A stretch of DNA of 64,000 nucleotides. Origin: Nannobrachium achirus. Taxonomy: Eukaryota; Chordata; Actinopteri; Myctophiformes; Myctophidae. The translations under genes and the position numbers were made by a program. The notes beneath the pieces are model-generated. The model was given only the letters and a program-made list of their open reading frames with translations, had not been told where the DNA came from and did not search any database. Below, one piece after another: positions 20,391-32,559 of the stretch; the stretch's first letter is position 1; each line of letters opens with the position of its first letter. The stretch is from NCBI GenBank assembly GCA_963921795.1, contig OY997658.1, positions 31,620,089-31,684,088 on the forward strand. Reading direction: 5' to 3'.

Positions 20391-21368
20391 CCATAGATAA
20401 TGCATTGGTGACTTCGGTTCCAACTGCTAGAAACCTTGGTGTGGTCCTGGACAGCCAGCTATCATTCAAGGCACACATTGCATCAGTCACCCGGTCCTGT
20501 AGGTTCACACTCTATAACATCCGTAAAATCAGACCTTTCCTCACCCAGGAAGCAGCCCAGCTCCTCATCCAGACATCTGTCATATCAAAACTTGACTATT
20601 GTAACTCTCTCCTCACTGGTCTCCCGGCACTTAAACCTCTCCAACTGATCCAAAATGCCGTGGCACGACTGGTCTTCTTCAACCAGGCTAAGTTCTCACA
20701 TGTCTCCTCCCTTCTCCGCTCCCTCCACTGGCTCATGGTTGCGGCCCGCACTGAATACAAAATACTGATGCTGACCTTCAAAGCAGCCAAAGGTATGGCT
20801 CCTCCATACCTACAAAACCTGATCAACCCCTACACCCCCACCCGTTCACTTAGATCAGCCAACACAGGGATGCTGACAGAACACCTTGCTAAAAACCCCA
20901 GGACAAAAATCCACTCGTCCGAGACAGTTTGCCCTCCTGGCCCCCAAGCTGTGGAATAAACTCCCTGTCGCACTTAGAACAACGGACTCACTCGCTAGCT
21001 TTCGCCATGGACTGAAGACTCACTTTTTCAGACTCCACCTAAACCCATAGCACTACTGAAACACTCAATGACCAAATACATGAAGCTAGTTAGCATTTGT
21101 TTTTTAGGTTTATTAGAACCTTTTTCTTTACTGATTATATTGTTTTTTAGATTGATTTTATTATATTGTATTATATTGTATTATTATATTGTATTGATTA
21201 TATTGTTTTTAGATTGATATTCATATGCATTTGTCATATTGTTGCTGATGTTCTGACATATTATCTTGTTTATTATAGTGATGTATTATCTGCTTATTGT
21301 AAATCGCTTTGGATTAAAAGCGTCTGCTAAATGCCTAAACTGTAAACTGTAAACTGTAAACTGTAAAC
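20391..21368 (+). mobile_element. 5'-truncated L2-type LINE (copy 2)
   Basis: Homologous to copy 1 but on the plus strand and more truncated: it begins after the YADD box, at the segment IDNALVTSVPTARNLGVV. Coding similarity runs to about 21048. The tail at about 21300-21368 reads aaatcgctttggattaaaag, gcgtctgctaaatgcc, then four actgtaa units, the same tail as copy 1 in reverse. aaacatt is present at both edges (20383-20389 and about 21363-21369), a possible short target duplication. Confidence 0.9.
20405..21048 (+). pseudogene. L2 LINE C-terminal reverse transcriptase domain, broken
   Basis: An open stretch of 184 residues (20405-20959) aligns with residues from VTLVPTARNLG onward of copy 1, including LDYCNSLLTGLPALKPLQL. 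A frameshift near 20900 puts the remaining C-terminus (VALRTTDSLA-like, ending in a stop after HLNP at 21048) in another frame. The catalytic YADD region is absent. Inactive. Confidence 0.88.
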
Positions 21369-21656
21369 ATTAATATGTGTATCTTGTGCAGAACGTGCAA
21401 AGCACCCTATTAAAAGAGAGAAAATACTAAATCAACTAAATAAATTAAAATGCTCAATTGTTTTAATGGTAGAAACCCATTTGGTGGGAATGACAAATTA
21501 AAAAGGGATTGGGTAAATCAAGTGCTTTATGCATCCTCTGGTAAGACAAGAGCACTTAATAAATCAGTGCCATTTGTTCTTGAGAACATCATTATGTTGG
21601 GCACTATCCACAACTTTCCAACATCCCATCGTGCATTGCGCAGAATGTGCAGGCAG

Positions 21657-21744
21657 CTTCCGGCGCCGCAGAGAGTGATCTACAAACTCACAACGGTTGC
21701 ATCTGCGACGCGACGTGAGCTTGTATGTCTGCTGTTAACCGGAA
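21657..21744. repeat. Core hairpin, copy 4
   Basis: gatctacaaactcacaacg against acgtgagcttgtatgtctgc, with outer ttccgg/ccggaa pairing. It stands alone in unique sequence, only 200 bases from hairpin copy 5. Confidence 0.8.
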
Positions 21745-21808
21745 ATGCTACAGTAAATTCTCGCGGAAAAATGGTGGATAGATGCATGTCTATTGTAAAC
21801 ATCTAGGC

Positions 21809-22221
21809 CAAGGGTCTTCAGCATGGGTTCTGGGACCCCTAGGGGGTCCTCAGAGTTACTATAGGGGGTCCTCAAAATCTTTGTGTGGTAGAAACCTTTT
21901 TTCTCCTTTTTTATATTAACCACTTGAACCCTAGTGTCCATATTCTTAGAATAGCAGATCTACAAGCTCACAACACCTCGTACTGCGAGTTGTTGTGAGC
22001 TTGTAGATCGGAGCAGACTAAGCACAGAGTGAAAGGTCAAGTAGACGGTTCAAGACGTGGTTAAATATCTGAAAACACAAATTGACATGAATCCAAAATA
22101 CACTGATGATTGTGCTGTCAAACAATGAAACTATATGGAATCTATGAAAAGGTTGTGGGGTCCCTGTTTAATCTCGCTCTCAACTAAGGGGTCCATGGCC
22201 TGAAAACATTGAAAACCCCTG
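21809..22221 (-). mobile_element. hAT MITE family A, copy 2, 8-bp target duplication
   Basis: Ends CAAGGGTCTTCAGCATG and ACATTGAAAACCCCTG, flanked by ATCTAGGC (21801-21808 and 22222-22229). Reverse orientation relative to the copy at 12387-12854. It carries hairpin copy 5 at the equivalent internal position. Confidence 0.95.
21950..22015. repeat. Core hairpin, copy 5 (inside hAT family A)
   Basis: atagcagatctacaagctca against tgttgtgagcttgtagatc; stem almost perfect. Confidence 0.92.
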
Positions 22222-23836
22222 ATCTAGGCCCCTAATCAAGATATATATATTTTTTTACCATTGCAAATGTAATATTCAGTAAGGGGAAAGGGATGATGTT
22301 AATCTGTGCGGCCTTTCATTTTGTTGAAAATAGACAAATGGACAAGATCCTCCCAGATTAAGGCTCAGTATAAAAAGGAGATTTCTACTCTAAGCTATGT
22401 GATATTGTAGTTATTCAAGGATTCAAGGACATTTATATATAAAAAAGTGATCATGTTAGTTAGTGTATTCATTTCAGTCATGAAACTTAACTGCCTGGTC
22501 AGTCATATAGACTAACAAATACCCCAAATTGTAGGGAGTTTGCCTAGGAGGTCAAAACAGCCATTATAATGGAAAATCTTCAGGATGATGTCGGAGAGCG
22601 GAGAGGTTGTTGTGGCCAGACACCAAGGAGACCTCTCACAGTATATTATGCAGTGTCCAAATCTTCAGGGAGGATGTTTACTGCCACATAGCTAGGTGAA
22701 ATGTGTTATGAGGGCCATACAGTACAGTATGACTGTGATGTGCCTTTGGGAGGAATTTCCATGCACTGTTGAAAGGTGTAGAAACTAAGGCCTGTCCTTT
22801 GAGGAGTTGAGACAGACTGAGAAAGACGTTTGCTGTAAATTAGCCGTCTCCTGATTTAAAACCCAACTCACCTGGGTCCCCCAGGGCTTGGTCTGCAGAT
22901 CTTTTCCCCTCTATACCAAATATATAAAATAGCCGATCTACAAGTTACATCTCAACGCTTTGTGAGCTTGTAGTTATGCTATTTTTGCTAAACGTTCGGC
23001 CCCAGAATAGAGATGCTAGGGTTCATGTGGGTTAACTCATTCACTACCAGACTCGTGTTTTCACACGTTTTTTGTTTCATTGCATTTCCCACAAGTTAGC
23101 GATCGGCCCCATCTTGTGTTAAAGCCGTGGATGCAGCTGAAAAGGAAAAAGATTGAGTCATCAAAAAGCGCCCCTCCCATCCACTCCCTTTTTATTTATT
23201 TTTTCACTAGAACATCTATGTCTAGGCTTCCTTGTATCGCGTCACAGTCAGTTTGCACTCATGACACACATGAAAGTTATGACATTATCAAATTGTGACG
23301 GGCATTTCCCCTATTGAGTGAAAGATTAGCTATTTCTAGAAGAAATAAAATTATTGAGGTGTTTTTGATTTTACATTGTAGTTATAGAGGACAATTATAA
23401 TGTATTAAGGCATATTCGTCGTATTAGCCAGGGATCCCTTTAAAAAGTGCTGCTCTTATACTTTCCCTCTCAGCTTTCCTACCATCTCAATAAAAGCAAA
23501 TAAACAACAAAGGGACTGACCACTTTCTCTCTTTGAGAACACAGCATGTGTTCTCTATTGTGCCTATAGGGTGCCAGAACAGCCTGGAGGCACATAAGCT
23601 GCAAAAAGAAGTGGGAGAAAAAAGAATAAACAGTATATAAACAGTATAATGCACTTATCAAAGTTTTTCTCTGAGGAGGTGGTCACACCGTCTCCTTAGC
23701 ATGACCGCGTGTGTATCTGTCTAAGCGTCTATGCCTGTCTGTATGCATGTCTGTATGTACAGTAACCTGAGCCTGGCCTGCAATACCGCTGAGTGACCAG
23801 AGAGGTGCTGTTGAGCAGCCTTGAAATGTAAATGCA
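22222..23836. other. Non-coding stretch with one core hairpin
   Basis: Hairpin copy 6 lies at 22926-22985. No gene, named repeat or RNA recognised in the remainder. Confidence 0.45.
22926..22985. repeat. Core hairpin, copy 6
   Basis: aaaatagccgatctacaagt against gtgagcttgtagttatgctattttt. It has the short-loop form and lies in unique sequence. Confidence 0.85.
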
Positions 23837-23845
23837 TGCACGCAC

Positions 23846-23913
<68 letters not shown>
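23837..23913. repeat. CACG then CA microsatellite
   Basis: (ACGC)n passes into (AC)n. Confidence 0.97.
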
Positions 23914-23915
<2 letters not shown>

Positions 23916-24356
23916 CCTTGAAATTAATGGACACCACCGCTCAGTTCACACTGGTGTGATTTTTTAGATAAGACCAGTGCAGGTCTTAGGCAGAACATAC
24001 AGTACTGTAGCCAGTGTTGGGAAAGTTTACTTTCAACATGAACTAGTTCAAATTCAAGTTCAAAACTTTTAAAATGAACTAGTTCATTTCATAGTTCATA
24101 ATTCCAACAAAAGTTCATGGTTCCCCAAAATGAACAAACTTAGTTATTTTTAGTTCCTTTTTTAACTCATACTGTGCCGGGCCACTTGGGGGCGCCAAAG
24201 TCTGTTGAGTGGCCAGGGTCCACTCCATAGAGGAGGGTTGCAACAGACAGGGACTCACGTAGCAGTGACGTGCGTGGTCACGTTTGTGCATGTGATGAAA
24301 AAGACCCGGATGAAGATGGCTACAGGATTGCTATAGAGTGCAGCAAGTAACCAAAA

Positions 24357-26474
24357 CAATCGTTCAGTTTGTGATAAAAGCATGAAATTTGGTACACTTA
24401 TAGCCAAAGGCATTCCGAAAAGATTTGGATATGGAGGCATCGTGAATTTTCAACATGGCGCCCATGGCAGCCATTTTTCTAAATGGCCACCAGCAACGAC
24501 TGTTTTATTATGAGTAATGGAAATAATATGATATTTTAGACATATGTATCATACATAGTACTTGGTAAATGTATTTTGAATAATTTAAAAGTTGTCATTG
24601 AATATTCAAGATGGCCGCCATTTTTCAAGATGGCAGCCATCTTGTATGACTGTCTGTTATGGGTGATCTCGGTGTCAAATCAGTCATTTTTTATGATGCA
24701 GAATTCAAATTTGGAACTTTGGAATTGGCCAGAAGCTTCCTTCTATCTTTCAAGATGGCAGCCATATGGCCAAAATCAAAATTATAATTGCAAGTTATTA
24801 TCTATTTCATTGGAATTACATCCAATGATCCAATAAACCTAACAATCCCTATATCAACAAAAAACTGAACCCTTCGAAATGTATAGTGGATGTTGAAACA
24901 CAGCCAGGGCACACTGGCGACACCACTGCTGTGAAACTCAGCATGGGGTTCAGTGCCAGCTAAATAGACTTCGCTTAATAATGCCATCGTTTCTGTCATT
25001 AATCTGCTGGTTGTGGTGATAGTTTAGTGGTAGCAGGCCTGGAATTTCATCATTTTAGGGGCAAGGCCACTTGGCCTTTTAGACCCACTTGGCCCGAGTT
25101 GGCCAGGTCGCCGACTAGACGCTAGTAATAATAACAATAATACTATCTGGATTGTACTGTATATAGTGCTTTTACACTACAATACAGCACAGTAAGGTAC
25201 ACAACAGTACAGTATATAGCGCTTTTACACTACAGTACAGCACAGTAAGGTACACTACAGTTCAGTACAGTACCAGACAGTACAGTACAGTAAGGTCAAT
25301 ACAGTACAGTACAGTACAGTACAGTAAGGTACCGTACACTATACTACAGTACAGTACACTACAGTACAGTAAGGTACAGTAGTGTACTATACAGAAGTAC
25401 AGTACAGTACAATACAGTACAGTACAGTACAGTACAGTACAGTACAGTACAGTACAGTACAGTACAGTAAGGCCAGTACAGTACAGTAAGGTACAGTATA
25501 CTATACTACAGTACAGTAATGTACAGTACACTATACTACAGTACAGTAATGTACACTACAGTACAGTACAGTAAGGTACAGTAGAATACCATACAGTAGA
25601 GTACAGTACAGTACAGTACAGTACAGTACAGTACAGTACAGTACAGTACAGTACAGTAAGGTACGGTAGAATACCATACAGTCGAGTAGAGTAGAGTACA
25701 GTACAGTACAGTACAGTACAGTACAGTACAGTACAGTACAGTAAGGTACAGTACAGTACAGTACAGTGCAGTACAGTTAGGTCAGTACAGTAAAGTAAGG
25801 TACAGTACACTACAGTATAGTAAGGAAGCGGACGCAAACTCTAGAGGTGAGCGGCACGAAGGGCCGCAAACTTCTAGTTTTATTACATTTCCATTAATCA
25901 AATAGTTCATTTGTTGCTGATATAGGGATTGTTAAGTTTATTGGATCAAAATGTAATTCCAATAAAATAGATAATAGCTCTATTTTCTTGCAATTATAAT
26001 TTAGATTTTGGCCATATGGCTGCCATCTTTAAAGAAACAGTGATAATATACTGTACTGTATATACAGTAGCCTGTGCAGTGAGATAGAAGGAAGCTTTTG
26101 GCCAATTCCAAAGTTCCAAATTTGAATTCTGCGTCATAAAAAATTACTGATTTGACACAGAGATCACCCATATCAGACAGTCATACAAGTGACGGCTGCC
26201 ATCTTGAAAAATGGCGGCCATCTTGAATATTCAATGACAACTTTTAAATTATTCAAAATACATTTACCAAGTACTATGTATGATACATATGTCTAAAATA
26301 TCATATTATATCCATTACTCATAATAAAACAGTCGTTGCTGGTAGCCATTTTGAAAAATGGCTGCCATGGGCGCCATGTTGAAAATTCATGATGCCTCCA
26401 TATCCAAATCATTTCGGAATGCCTTTGGCTATAAGTGTACCAAATTTCATGCTTTTATCACAAACTGAACGATT
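24357..26474. mobile_element. Fold-back element (CATGGC-GCCAT family), nested
   Basis: Left arm 24357-24861 and right arm 25911-26474 are reverse complements: aatcgttcagtttgtgataa at one end and its complement at the other, with tggtacactta, ggcattcc and repeated gatggcggccat motifs in both. The loop is a TACAG satellite. The terminal and subterminal words (aatcgttca, ttggtacactt, catggcagccatttt) are shared with the larger fold-back at 34467-38018, so both belong to one family. No transposase is visible. Confidence 0.85.
25180..25820. repeat. TACAG pentanucleotide satellite
   Basis: Hundreds of bases of tandem ACAGT/TACAG units with diverged interruptions (taaggtac, ctatac). Long frames on the minus strand here are repeat artefacts. 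Confidence 0.95.
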
Positions 26475-27164
26475 CCTTCATATTCTGGAGCTACAGTTCA
26501 GAGAAAATGAGCTCCAAAGATGTGACTTTGTATTGGATTCGGTGGCGCGATGCGGCGGCGTTACCCGATTACGGGCCGATGTAAACAGAATCGCGGCCCC
26601 GGGCTTGGATGGAAATTTAGACCGGGGCTTTGTTGAGGCCTCCTATTAATTAATTCATTTTATTAAAAAACCCGGACTAGATCGGGATCGGCACCCCGGA
26701 ATACGTCGCGCCGCCGACAGTATAGATTGAGTTTTTTTGGGGGGGCTCTAAACTTTATTCTAAACCATTTTCAATGGAATAAATCGTCGGACCATCTAGA
26801 CTCGGTCGTTGGGAAGTGTAGGACGAGCCAGGACCACCCACATCTCTACAAGCAGCTCAGGGTAAGTAAAATAGCATAAAAAATATTGTATTGTATTGAA
26901 AAAAAGCCGGACTTGTTCGCGATAGGCACAAAAAGGGTTAACAAAAAAAAATATATGTTTATTTTTAGACGTTGCTGCAAGCTAATATTTGTCAGAATTA
27001 TTGACACAGCCCATATAGAACCACACACAGCAAGCCAATTATTTAATCCAACTTAATCCAACACAACATTTAGGTGCCCAGTGCCCACTCTTCCTGCATG
27101 CACCCTTATTGTGAAGAGAGAGGTTTCTAACCGTCGAGCATATCCTGCATGTTTCCCCGTTGGT
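26475..27164. other. CpG-rich remnant within the hAT element
   Basis: A GC/CpG-rich stretch at about 26536-26715 contains ggtggcgcgatgcggcgg and a loosely inverted cgtcgcgccgccga. A caggtaagt-like splice donor (cagggtaagt, 26858-26867) follows. This could be the transposase promoter and first intron of the host hAT, but no reading frame confirms it. Confidence 0.25.
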
Positions 27165-27238
27165 TAAAATAGCTGATCTACAAGCTCACAATGTCTCGTG
27201 GATGCAACATGCTGTGAGCTTGCAGATCAGCTATTTTC
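27165..27238. repeat. Core hairpin, copy 7
   Basis: aaaatagctgatctacaagc against gcttgcagatcagctatttt; near-perfect arms with a loop of about 20 bases. Confidence 0.9.
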
Positions 27239-27622
27239 GGCATGCAACGCGTCATACGACGAAGTATAGTCAGGCTGTACTTACTTAGAGAGACGTAATG
27301 AGGCGAAGACTCACACACAGCGCTTAATGTGAAGAGAAGCACCCAGCTGCAGACAGCACCGCTCACATATCAACGCTCACGAGGCCTGCGAGTCTGCAGC
27401 TGGGTGCTATGGAGCATGTAAATGCAAAGAAAGATGGGAGGAAGGAAGGCCGCGGACACCTGCGCGAACGGGCCTGCGAGTACCATTCACGGACGTCAGA
27501 AGGAACGTGTTCGACAATAACGTTCATCAAGCGGAAATAAAGAACGTTCAGTTCACGTTCGCCCCAAAATATTAACGAGTTCATGAACGATCGTTCATTG
27601 AACGTGTTCAGGTACAACACTG

Positions 27623-28364
27623 ACTGTAGTCCTACTGCTGAGATTCACACATTTATTTAAAACAAATAACATGAATAACATAATCATTAAAAGTGTACAG
27701 AAGTACCTGCAGTGCAAACCAACATGGACTGCTACTGTAACACCAATGCTATTTGTAAAGGTTCAACAATGTTCCTACTTTTTAAAGGTCTGGGGAAATG
27801 ACATTTTCCGTCATTTTATTTTGAAGTTTCAGTCTGAAATGGCCCTGCAACGAATCAGATGGTTCCATCCCTTCAGGCAATGGCACGGTGGAACTCCACT
27901 CGCGCGGTGTGCATTGTTATTGTGTGTAGCCTGCAGGCACCCACTGGCCAAGGGAGAGAGACTGCCACAGAATGTTTGTTACCATTTTGCTTATTTCTAA
28001 CCTAAAATGTTTTCAGTATAGTGTGCTGATACATTTTACAATGAGCAATAGCTGTAGAGGAACGTGCAGCTATGGGAATCAAACAGGTGGATGAAATCTA
28101 ATTAATTTATATTCATGGACATAAGAGTCTATCTACAGTATGCAGTATGTTTTCATTCATAGGAAGTAATTAAGATTGCCTTTTTATTTATATTTAAACA
28201 TACTTTTTGGGGGGCATCTATTAAGTATGCCCATATGATGACCACGCCGGATATGCTCTAAAAGTGTGAAAATCGTATTTTTCATTTCTCCAGGTCTTTA
28301 AGGAAACAGGGACACCTTACTCGTTACTTTGTGAAAATAGCTGACAACGTTAAAGGATTAATGT
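27623..28364. other. Non-coding stretch, nothing recognised
   Basis: No gene or repeat family recognised. Confidence 0.4.
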
Positions 28365-28372
28365 GTCCTCGG

Positions 28373-29319
28373 TAGTGATGCGTGGGTCAGGGTTTTTTCA
28401 TAACCCGCACCGCCCGTAGCCCGCACAGAACCTAATCCGCCCCGCCCGCCCCGCAGAACAATATACAAATCAACGAATCCGCCCGCCTCGCGACTCACAG
28501 TGAAAAAAATTATAATCATCACCACAATAGCTCACCTTTATACACAGCTCTTCTAAGTAGCCTACCCAAAGTCGCTTTACAGGTCTACAGACAGTAGCAC
28601 AATATTGTCATGGGCTAAAGAAACAAGCATGTTGTTCAAAATGGGGTTCTTTAGGCTACTATTATTTGACAGCAAAAAGACATGTTCATTCTCTCTAAAT
28701 CGGGGGCATCGTCGGGGCATGAATGGCGTTTCAAGTTTTATGTCAATCATAGTTATACAGCGCCTCGCACTTCAAACAGACAGCAAAAGACAGACAATAA
28801 TAAATCCTGTTGGTTAATGATTAATCAGATTCGACTGGCTGGTGATACAGTATAACGTAACTGACACAAAGTTTATAAACAGACTTGTGTGGATGACAGA
28901 CATTTACGTGAAATCCTGATCAGGGACACGCGCTGTGAATTGTTTGTGCATTGAGTCTGCTCTGCTCAGCGTGTGTGTCTGTGTCAGCGAGCGCGTGTCA
29001 GCGCGATACAGACATGTGGTTCGTGGCCCCAACAGGAGCAGAATTGGAACGGAAGAGGGTCCTCACTCCAAGCGCTCTGGCGCATTTTAAAACTCGCTCG
29101 CTCACGCTCAATTCAAGTGTATTCAAACAGTTGTTGTAGGCTATTCATACTATTACTCTTATTAAGAATAAAAGGCAAATAAGAGCAGGTGATTATTTGT
29201 ATTTATTTTTTGCACTGAGAGTGGTGATAACGCGCCCGCCCCACCGCCCGCCAATTGAGTCTGAAATCTTGACCGACCCGCCCGCACCGCGGGTAACGGG
29301 GTCGGCCTGCGCATCACTA
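28373..29319. mobile_element. Non-autonomous hAT element with TAGTGATGCG ends
   Basis: Ends TAGTGATGCGTGGGTC and the complement of TAGTGATGCGCAGGCC, flanked by GTCCTCGG (28365-28372) and GTCCTCTG (29320-29327), one mismatch in eight. Ends are rich in cccgcccg, as in known fish hAT families with gtgatg termini. The interior (947 bp total) has no convincing transposase. Confidence 0.88.
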
Positions 29320-29411
29320 GTCCTCTGACAAATCTTCTCACATGAGACATGATGATTGGTTAAGGTAGGGTAAAACATCAGGATAAGCCAATCAGAACCA
29401 GGGTTGGAAGG

Positions 29412-29449
<38 letters not shown>
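29412..29449. repeat. CA microsatellite
   Basis: About 19 CA units. Confidence 0.97.
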
Positions 29450-29450
<1 letters not shown>

Positions 29451-29612
29451 CTCCATCTCAATGGTGACTAACTTAAATCCCACGTTTAGGTTAGGGCCGG
29501 GGTATGCGGTCTGAGGTCAAATGACAGACACATGGACAGGCATACACACATGATCAGTTGTTGGAGACTTTGGAGTGGCTAGCACTGGTCAAAGAAGGTA
29601 TATTATAGTGTG

Positions 29613-30121
29613 GGCACGGTGGCGCAGTGGTTAGCGCTTCGCCTCACAGCTAGAAGGTCCTGGGTTCGACTCCCGCCGGGGGACACTGTGGGTGCAGGGG
29701 GCGTGTTTCTCCCTCCGCGTCATCAGCGCCCACACCCTACGTGGGGTCGGCGATAGGCCCTTTCTGTGTCGAGTTTGCATGTTCTCCCCGTGTCTCCTAG
29801 GGTTGATACCCTCACAAAAACATGCAGTAATCCTGGTCTCAATAATGCCAGCCGGGGCGCCTGATGGAGGGGAAAGGAACTGGTTTGGAATAACGTGTTC
29901 CTTCCACGCGCTACGTCCATCCCGGGGAAATCCCCCCTGTCAGGTGAAAAGAAACAACTTGGACTACCCATGCATTGAAGGAAGCATGAGGTCAGTCCGT
30001 TGTCTCCCCAGGTGCGGCAGAGGGAGAGCAGAGCCCAGGATTACATAGGCAATTGGCACTGGGTGAACAACTGGGTTGCAAAATCGTGGAATAAAAATTA
30101 TAAAAAATAAATAAAAAAAAA
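29613..30121 (+). mobile_element. tRNA-derived SINE (DANA-like), 15-bp target duplication
   Basis: The head reads ggcacggtggcgcagtggtt agcg, an RNA polymerase III A box, and ggttcgactcc at 29661-29671, a B box, at tRNA-like spacing. The body contains gtttgcatgttctccccgtg, a string shared with fish DANA-type SINEs. It ends in an A-rich tail and is flanked by GTATATTATAGTGTG at 29598-29612 and 30122-30136, a perfect 15-bp duplication from LINE-mediated insertion. The long perfect duplication suggests a fairly young insertion. Confidence 0.93.
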
Positions 30122-30136
30122 GTATATTATAGTGTG

Positions 30137-30950
30137 AGTGACTTTTACATGCAGCGTGCGTACTGCGTAGCCTTTTCCTCACTAGGCCAATACATTGACT
30201 TAGAAAAACGTGAATACCAATTCTCCATAAAACATAAAGAAGCTGCCACATGGTTGTAAAGCTGATCATCTTCATTTTATGACTCATTGGTTGTGTAACT
30301 TTTTGATTTTGACTTATCACTCACTTTTTGATTATCATGACTATTAATCATAATTGACTAATTGACTGTGCAAAATATCATGAGGCTCCAAAAGAATCCA
30401 TGAACAAAGTGCTTCTATCAGTAATATAGTAATATAGCCAAAGATAAATGAGAGCTTGCTACTTTTCAGTCAATCTATATGGCAAAGATTGTATTCCTAT
30501 TATTAGAAATTAAAATAGAAAGTCAGAAACACATTTTAAGTTATCAGAAATGCAGGTCAATCAAAACAAGCTTAAAAAGCTCACAAAAAACCCCCGAAAG
30601 AGACAGTAGAGCTGGGCTACACAGATGCAATATCTGTGCTTTCGTCAATCATGAGGGAAATATTGGACATTATCTCCAATATCCTTCTGGAGTTCTTTGA
30701 ACATGCAACGTTATTATTATTATTTTACTGTATGCTCTTTCTGCAAAGAAAATTTCCCTATGGTCAATAAAGGTTTCATTCTTGGCATATGGCAATCATA
30801 AAAGTCAAATGATGAAGCAATCTCCCAATATGCAGACATATGCCTCTGTGTGGAATACTCCTGAGAATTGTGTGAAGAAGTACTGTGGAAAATTGGTAGG
30901 AAAAACGGGAGTGCATACTTTGGGAGATCTCCTGAAGGATCATTTGATGA
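30137..30950. other. Non-coding stretch, nothing recognised
   Basis: A tcaataaagg string near 30767 may be an orphan LINE tail. No gene recognised. Confidence 0.4.
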
Positions 30951-30958
30951 GAAGTGTG

Positions 30959-31128
30959 CAGAGGCGTCAATTGGGTATGGCAAGCTATGGCAGCTGCCAT
31001 ACCTTGGCTACAGGGGAAAACAATAAAATGTACTTAAAATAAAATCATCGTGCCTGTTGCGCGAGGGCGCGCGTGCAAGACACCAGTCGTGTTGCCATAC
31101 CTTAGCCTTTTCTGAACTGACGCCACTG
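30959..31128. mobile_element. 170-bp hAT MITE, 8-bp target duplication
   Basis: Ends CAGAGGCGTCAATTGGG and CTGAACTGACGCCACTG, flanked by GAAGTGTG (30951-30958 and 31129-31136). The motif tggcaagctatggcagctgc and two ccatacctt strings lie inside. Confidence 0.93.
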
Positions 31129-31136
31129 GAAGTGTG

Positions 31137-31620
31137 CTCAGTATAATTGGATTTTTCAGATCAGTTTACCTGAATTTTAAATGATGTATGTCAAAACAAA
31201 TGGTACTTGCGTAAATATATGTCACACTCTTTAGTAAGTATTTGGAAGCTGAAGAGTTGAGATTAAAAATAAAACCTTACTCAGAAATAAGCCTGCCAGC
31301 CAGACTCATGGAAGGTTTTCAAGTATATAATTTTACACACCACCATCAATCTCAGGTTTTTCCCCTAACCCTCACATTTGTCATGTCCGTCTCTGTTCCA
31401 TAGTTAGTCTGACTACATCCATTTCCTCCACTTGAACAACCGAAATTACTTCTTTCAACAATTTCATCAACTCGATTATATTGTGGGAAACGCGTCTCCA
31501 ATTGTTGCCACGGAATAATTGCAAGTCGGTGGAGCCCTTTTCATCAGTTATCAATCACTGAACTTGTCGCTGCCTCGGTGATATTTTGATAACCTGTCAT
31601 CATTTGGCAGGAATAAAGTC
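31137..31620. other. Unique DNA, possible conserved non-coding element
   Basis: The stretch at about 31440-31610 has balanced composition, no simple repeats and AT-rich homeobox-like cores (ataattgc, tatcaatcac). This is a guess from texture only. Confidence 0.25.
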
Positions 31621-31628
31621 ACACTTTG

Positions 31629-31898
31629 CAGGGGTGTCGCACCACATTCTGGGCCCTGTGTACTTTAACTATTGAAAAATAGCATATAAGCTCACAGCGT
31701 GGCACTCGGTGCCGCGCTGCAGCTTGTAGATCTGCTATTTTTGAAAAAGTTACAAATGTTCGCTTAAAAAATACATATATTCAAAGATTTGCACACATTT
31801 TCACGACGTTAAAAAAATCCAGGCCCCTCCACCTTGGGCCTTGGTAACTCAGTCCCAACTACCCCCCCCCCCCCCCCCCCCCCCTTGTGACGCCCCTG
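31629..31898 (-). mobile_element. hAT MITE family B, copy 1, 8-bp target duplication
   Basis: Ends CAGGGGTGTCGCACC and CTTGTGACGCCCCTG, flanked by ACACTTTG (31621-31628 and 31899-31906). Related to 47041-47533 and 58570-59034: shared ccaccttgggcc, ttcaaagatttgcaca and gggccc strings. It is shorter (270 bp), with the hairpin near one end rather than the other. A run of C at 31862-31884 lies near the right end. Confidence 0.94.
31674..31745. repeat. Core hairpin, copy 8 (inside hAT family B)
   Basis: aaaaatagcatataagctca against agcttgtagatctgctattttt; loop ggcactcggtgcc is itself palindromic. Confidence 0.88.
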
Positions 31899-31906
31899 AC
31901 ACTTTG

Positions 31907-32146
31907 GTACAGTTGTTCAGGTCATAGTTGTTGCAGCTTGCCCATTGGCATTAGAGAGCAATACATCAGTCACAAATTGACCATTGTTTGCAGCAGGAAC
32001 ATAGGCTTCCTAACCGGAGATGTGTTTGTCCCCCTATACAACACAACCTTCTTCTCAAAGAATGGATTGCATGTGACCCACTCTTATGACATTTCTATTG
32101 GTACTTTTTTTGCCTGTTATTGTACTCAATGTGGCGATGCTGCAGT

Positions 32147-32198
<52 letters not shown>

Positions 32199-32295
32199 TG
32201 GGTGTGCGTGCGCGCGTGTGTGTGTGTGTACAGAGAGAATATGCTGATATACAGTATGAAACCACGTTTTACTTGGGTCATGAATACAATTTTTG

Positions 32296-32341
<46 letters not shown>

Positions 32342-32559
32342 ATGTGTGTGTTGTAGTGTTTGCCTTCAGCTCCTTTTCCCAATTGCCTTAAAGATACTAA
32401 TAACACTAAATTATACTGAAAAAATTGCATATGGATTTGCTATATTTGAGTTTTTTATCCTCACACACACACACGCGCATGCACACACGCACGCACACAA
32501 GAAAAGGACAAATTAATATCTGACTCGTAAAATTTGAACTTGTCTAGGCAAAGTACCAT
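31907..32559. other. Non-coding stretch with two TG microsatellites
   Basis: TG tracts at about 32151-32227 and 32300-32350, and CA/CG-rich tract at 32462-32500. Long frames here are made of the repeats. Confidence 0.7.

Larger units (their letters stand above)
24012..27622. mobile_element. hAT element inflated to 3.6 kb by nested insertions
   Basis: The left end CAGTGTTGGGAAAG and right end GTACAACACTG are inverted, with flanks ACTGTAGC (24004-24011) and ACTGTAGT (27623-27630), seven of eight bases equal. Subterminal gaactagttca and cgttcattgaac strings are typical of a fish hAT family. Inside are a nested fold-back (24357-26474), a CpG-rich stretch (about 26540-26720), hairpin copy 7 and an inverted pair (gcacccagctgcagac at 27340 against its complement at 27391). 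No intact transposase frame is visible. The outer boundaries are well supported; internal order is inferred. Confidence 0.75.

Noticed and set aside
25262..25837. Two minus-strand frames rich in Tyr, Cys, Thr, Val and Leu
   Set aside because: Simple translation of the TACAG satellite.
29613..29690. A functional tRNA gene
   Set aside because: A and B boxes are present but the acceptor stem and cloverleaf are not maintained, and the unit has a SINE body, A-rich tail and 15-bp target duplication.
31887..32516. Long plus-strand frame of 209 codons
   Set aside because: Much of it is translated TG and CA microsatellite; the remainder has no recognisable protein feature.
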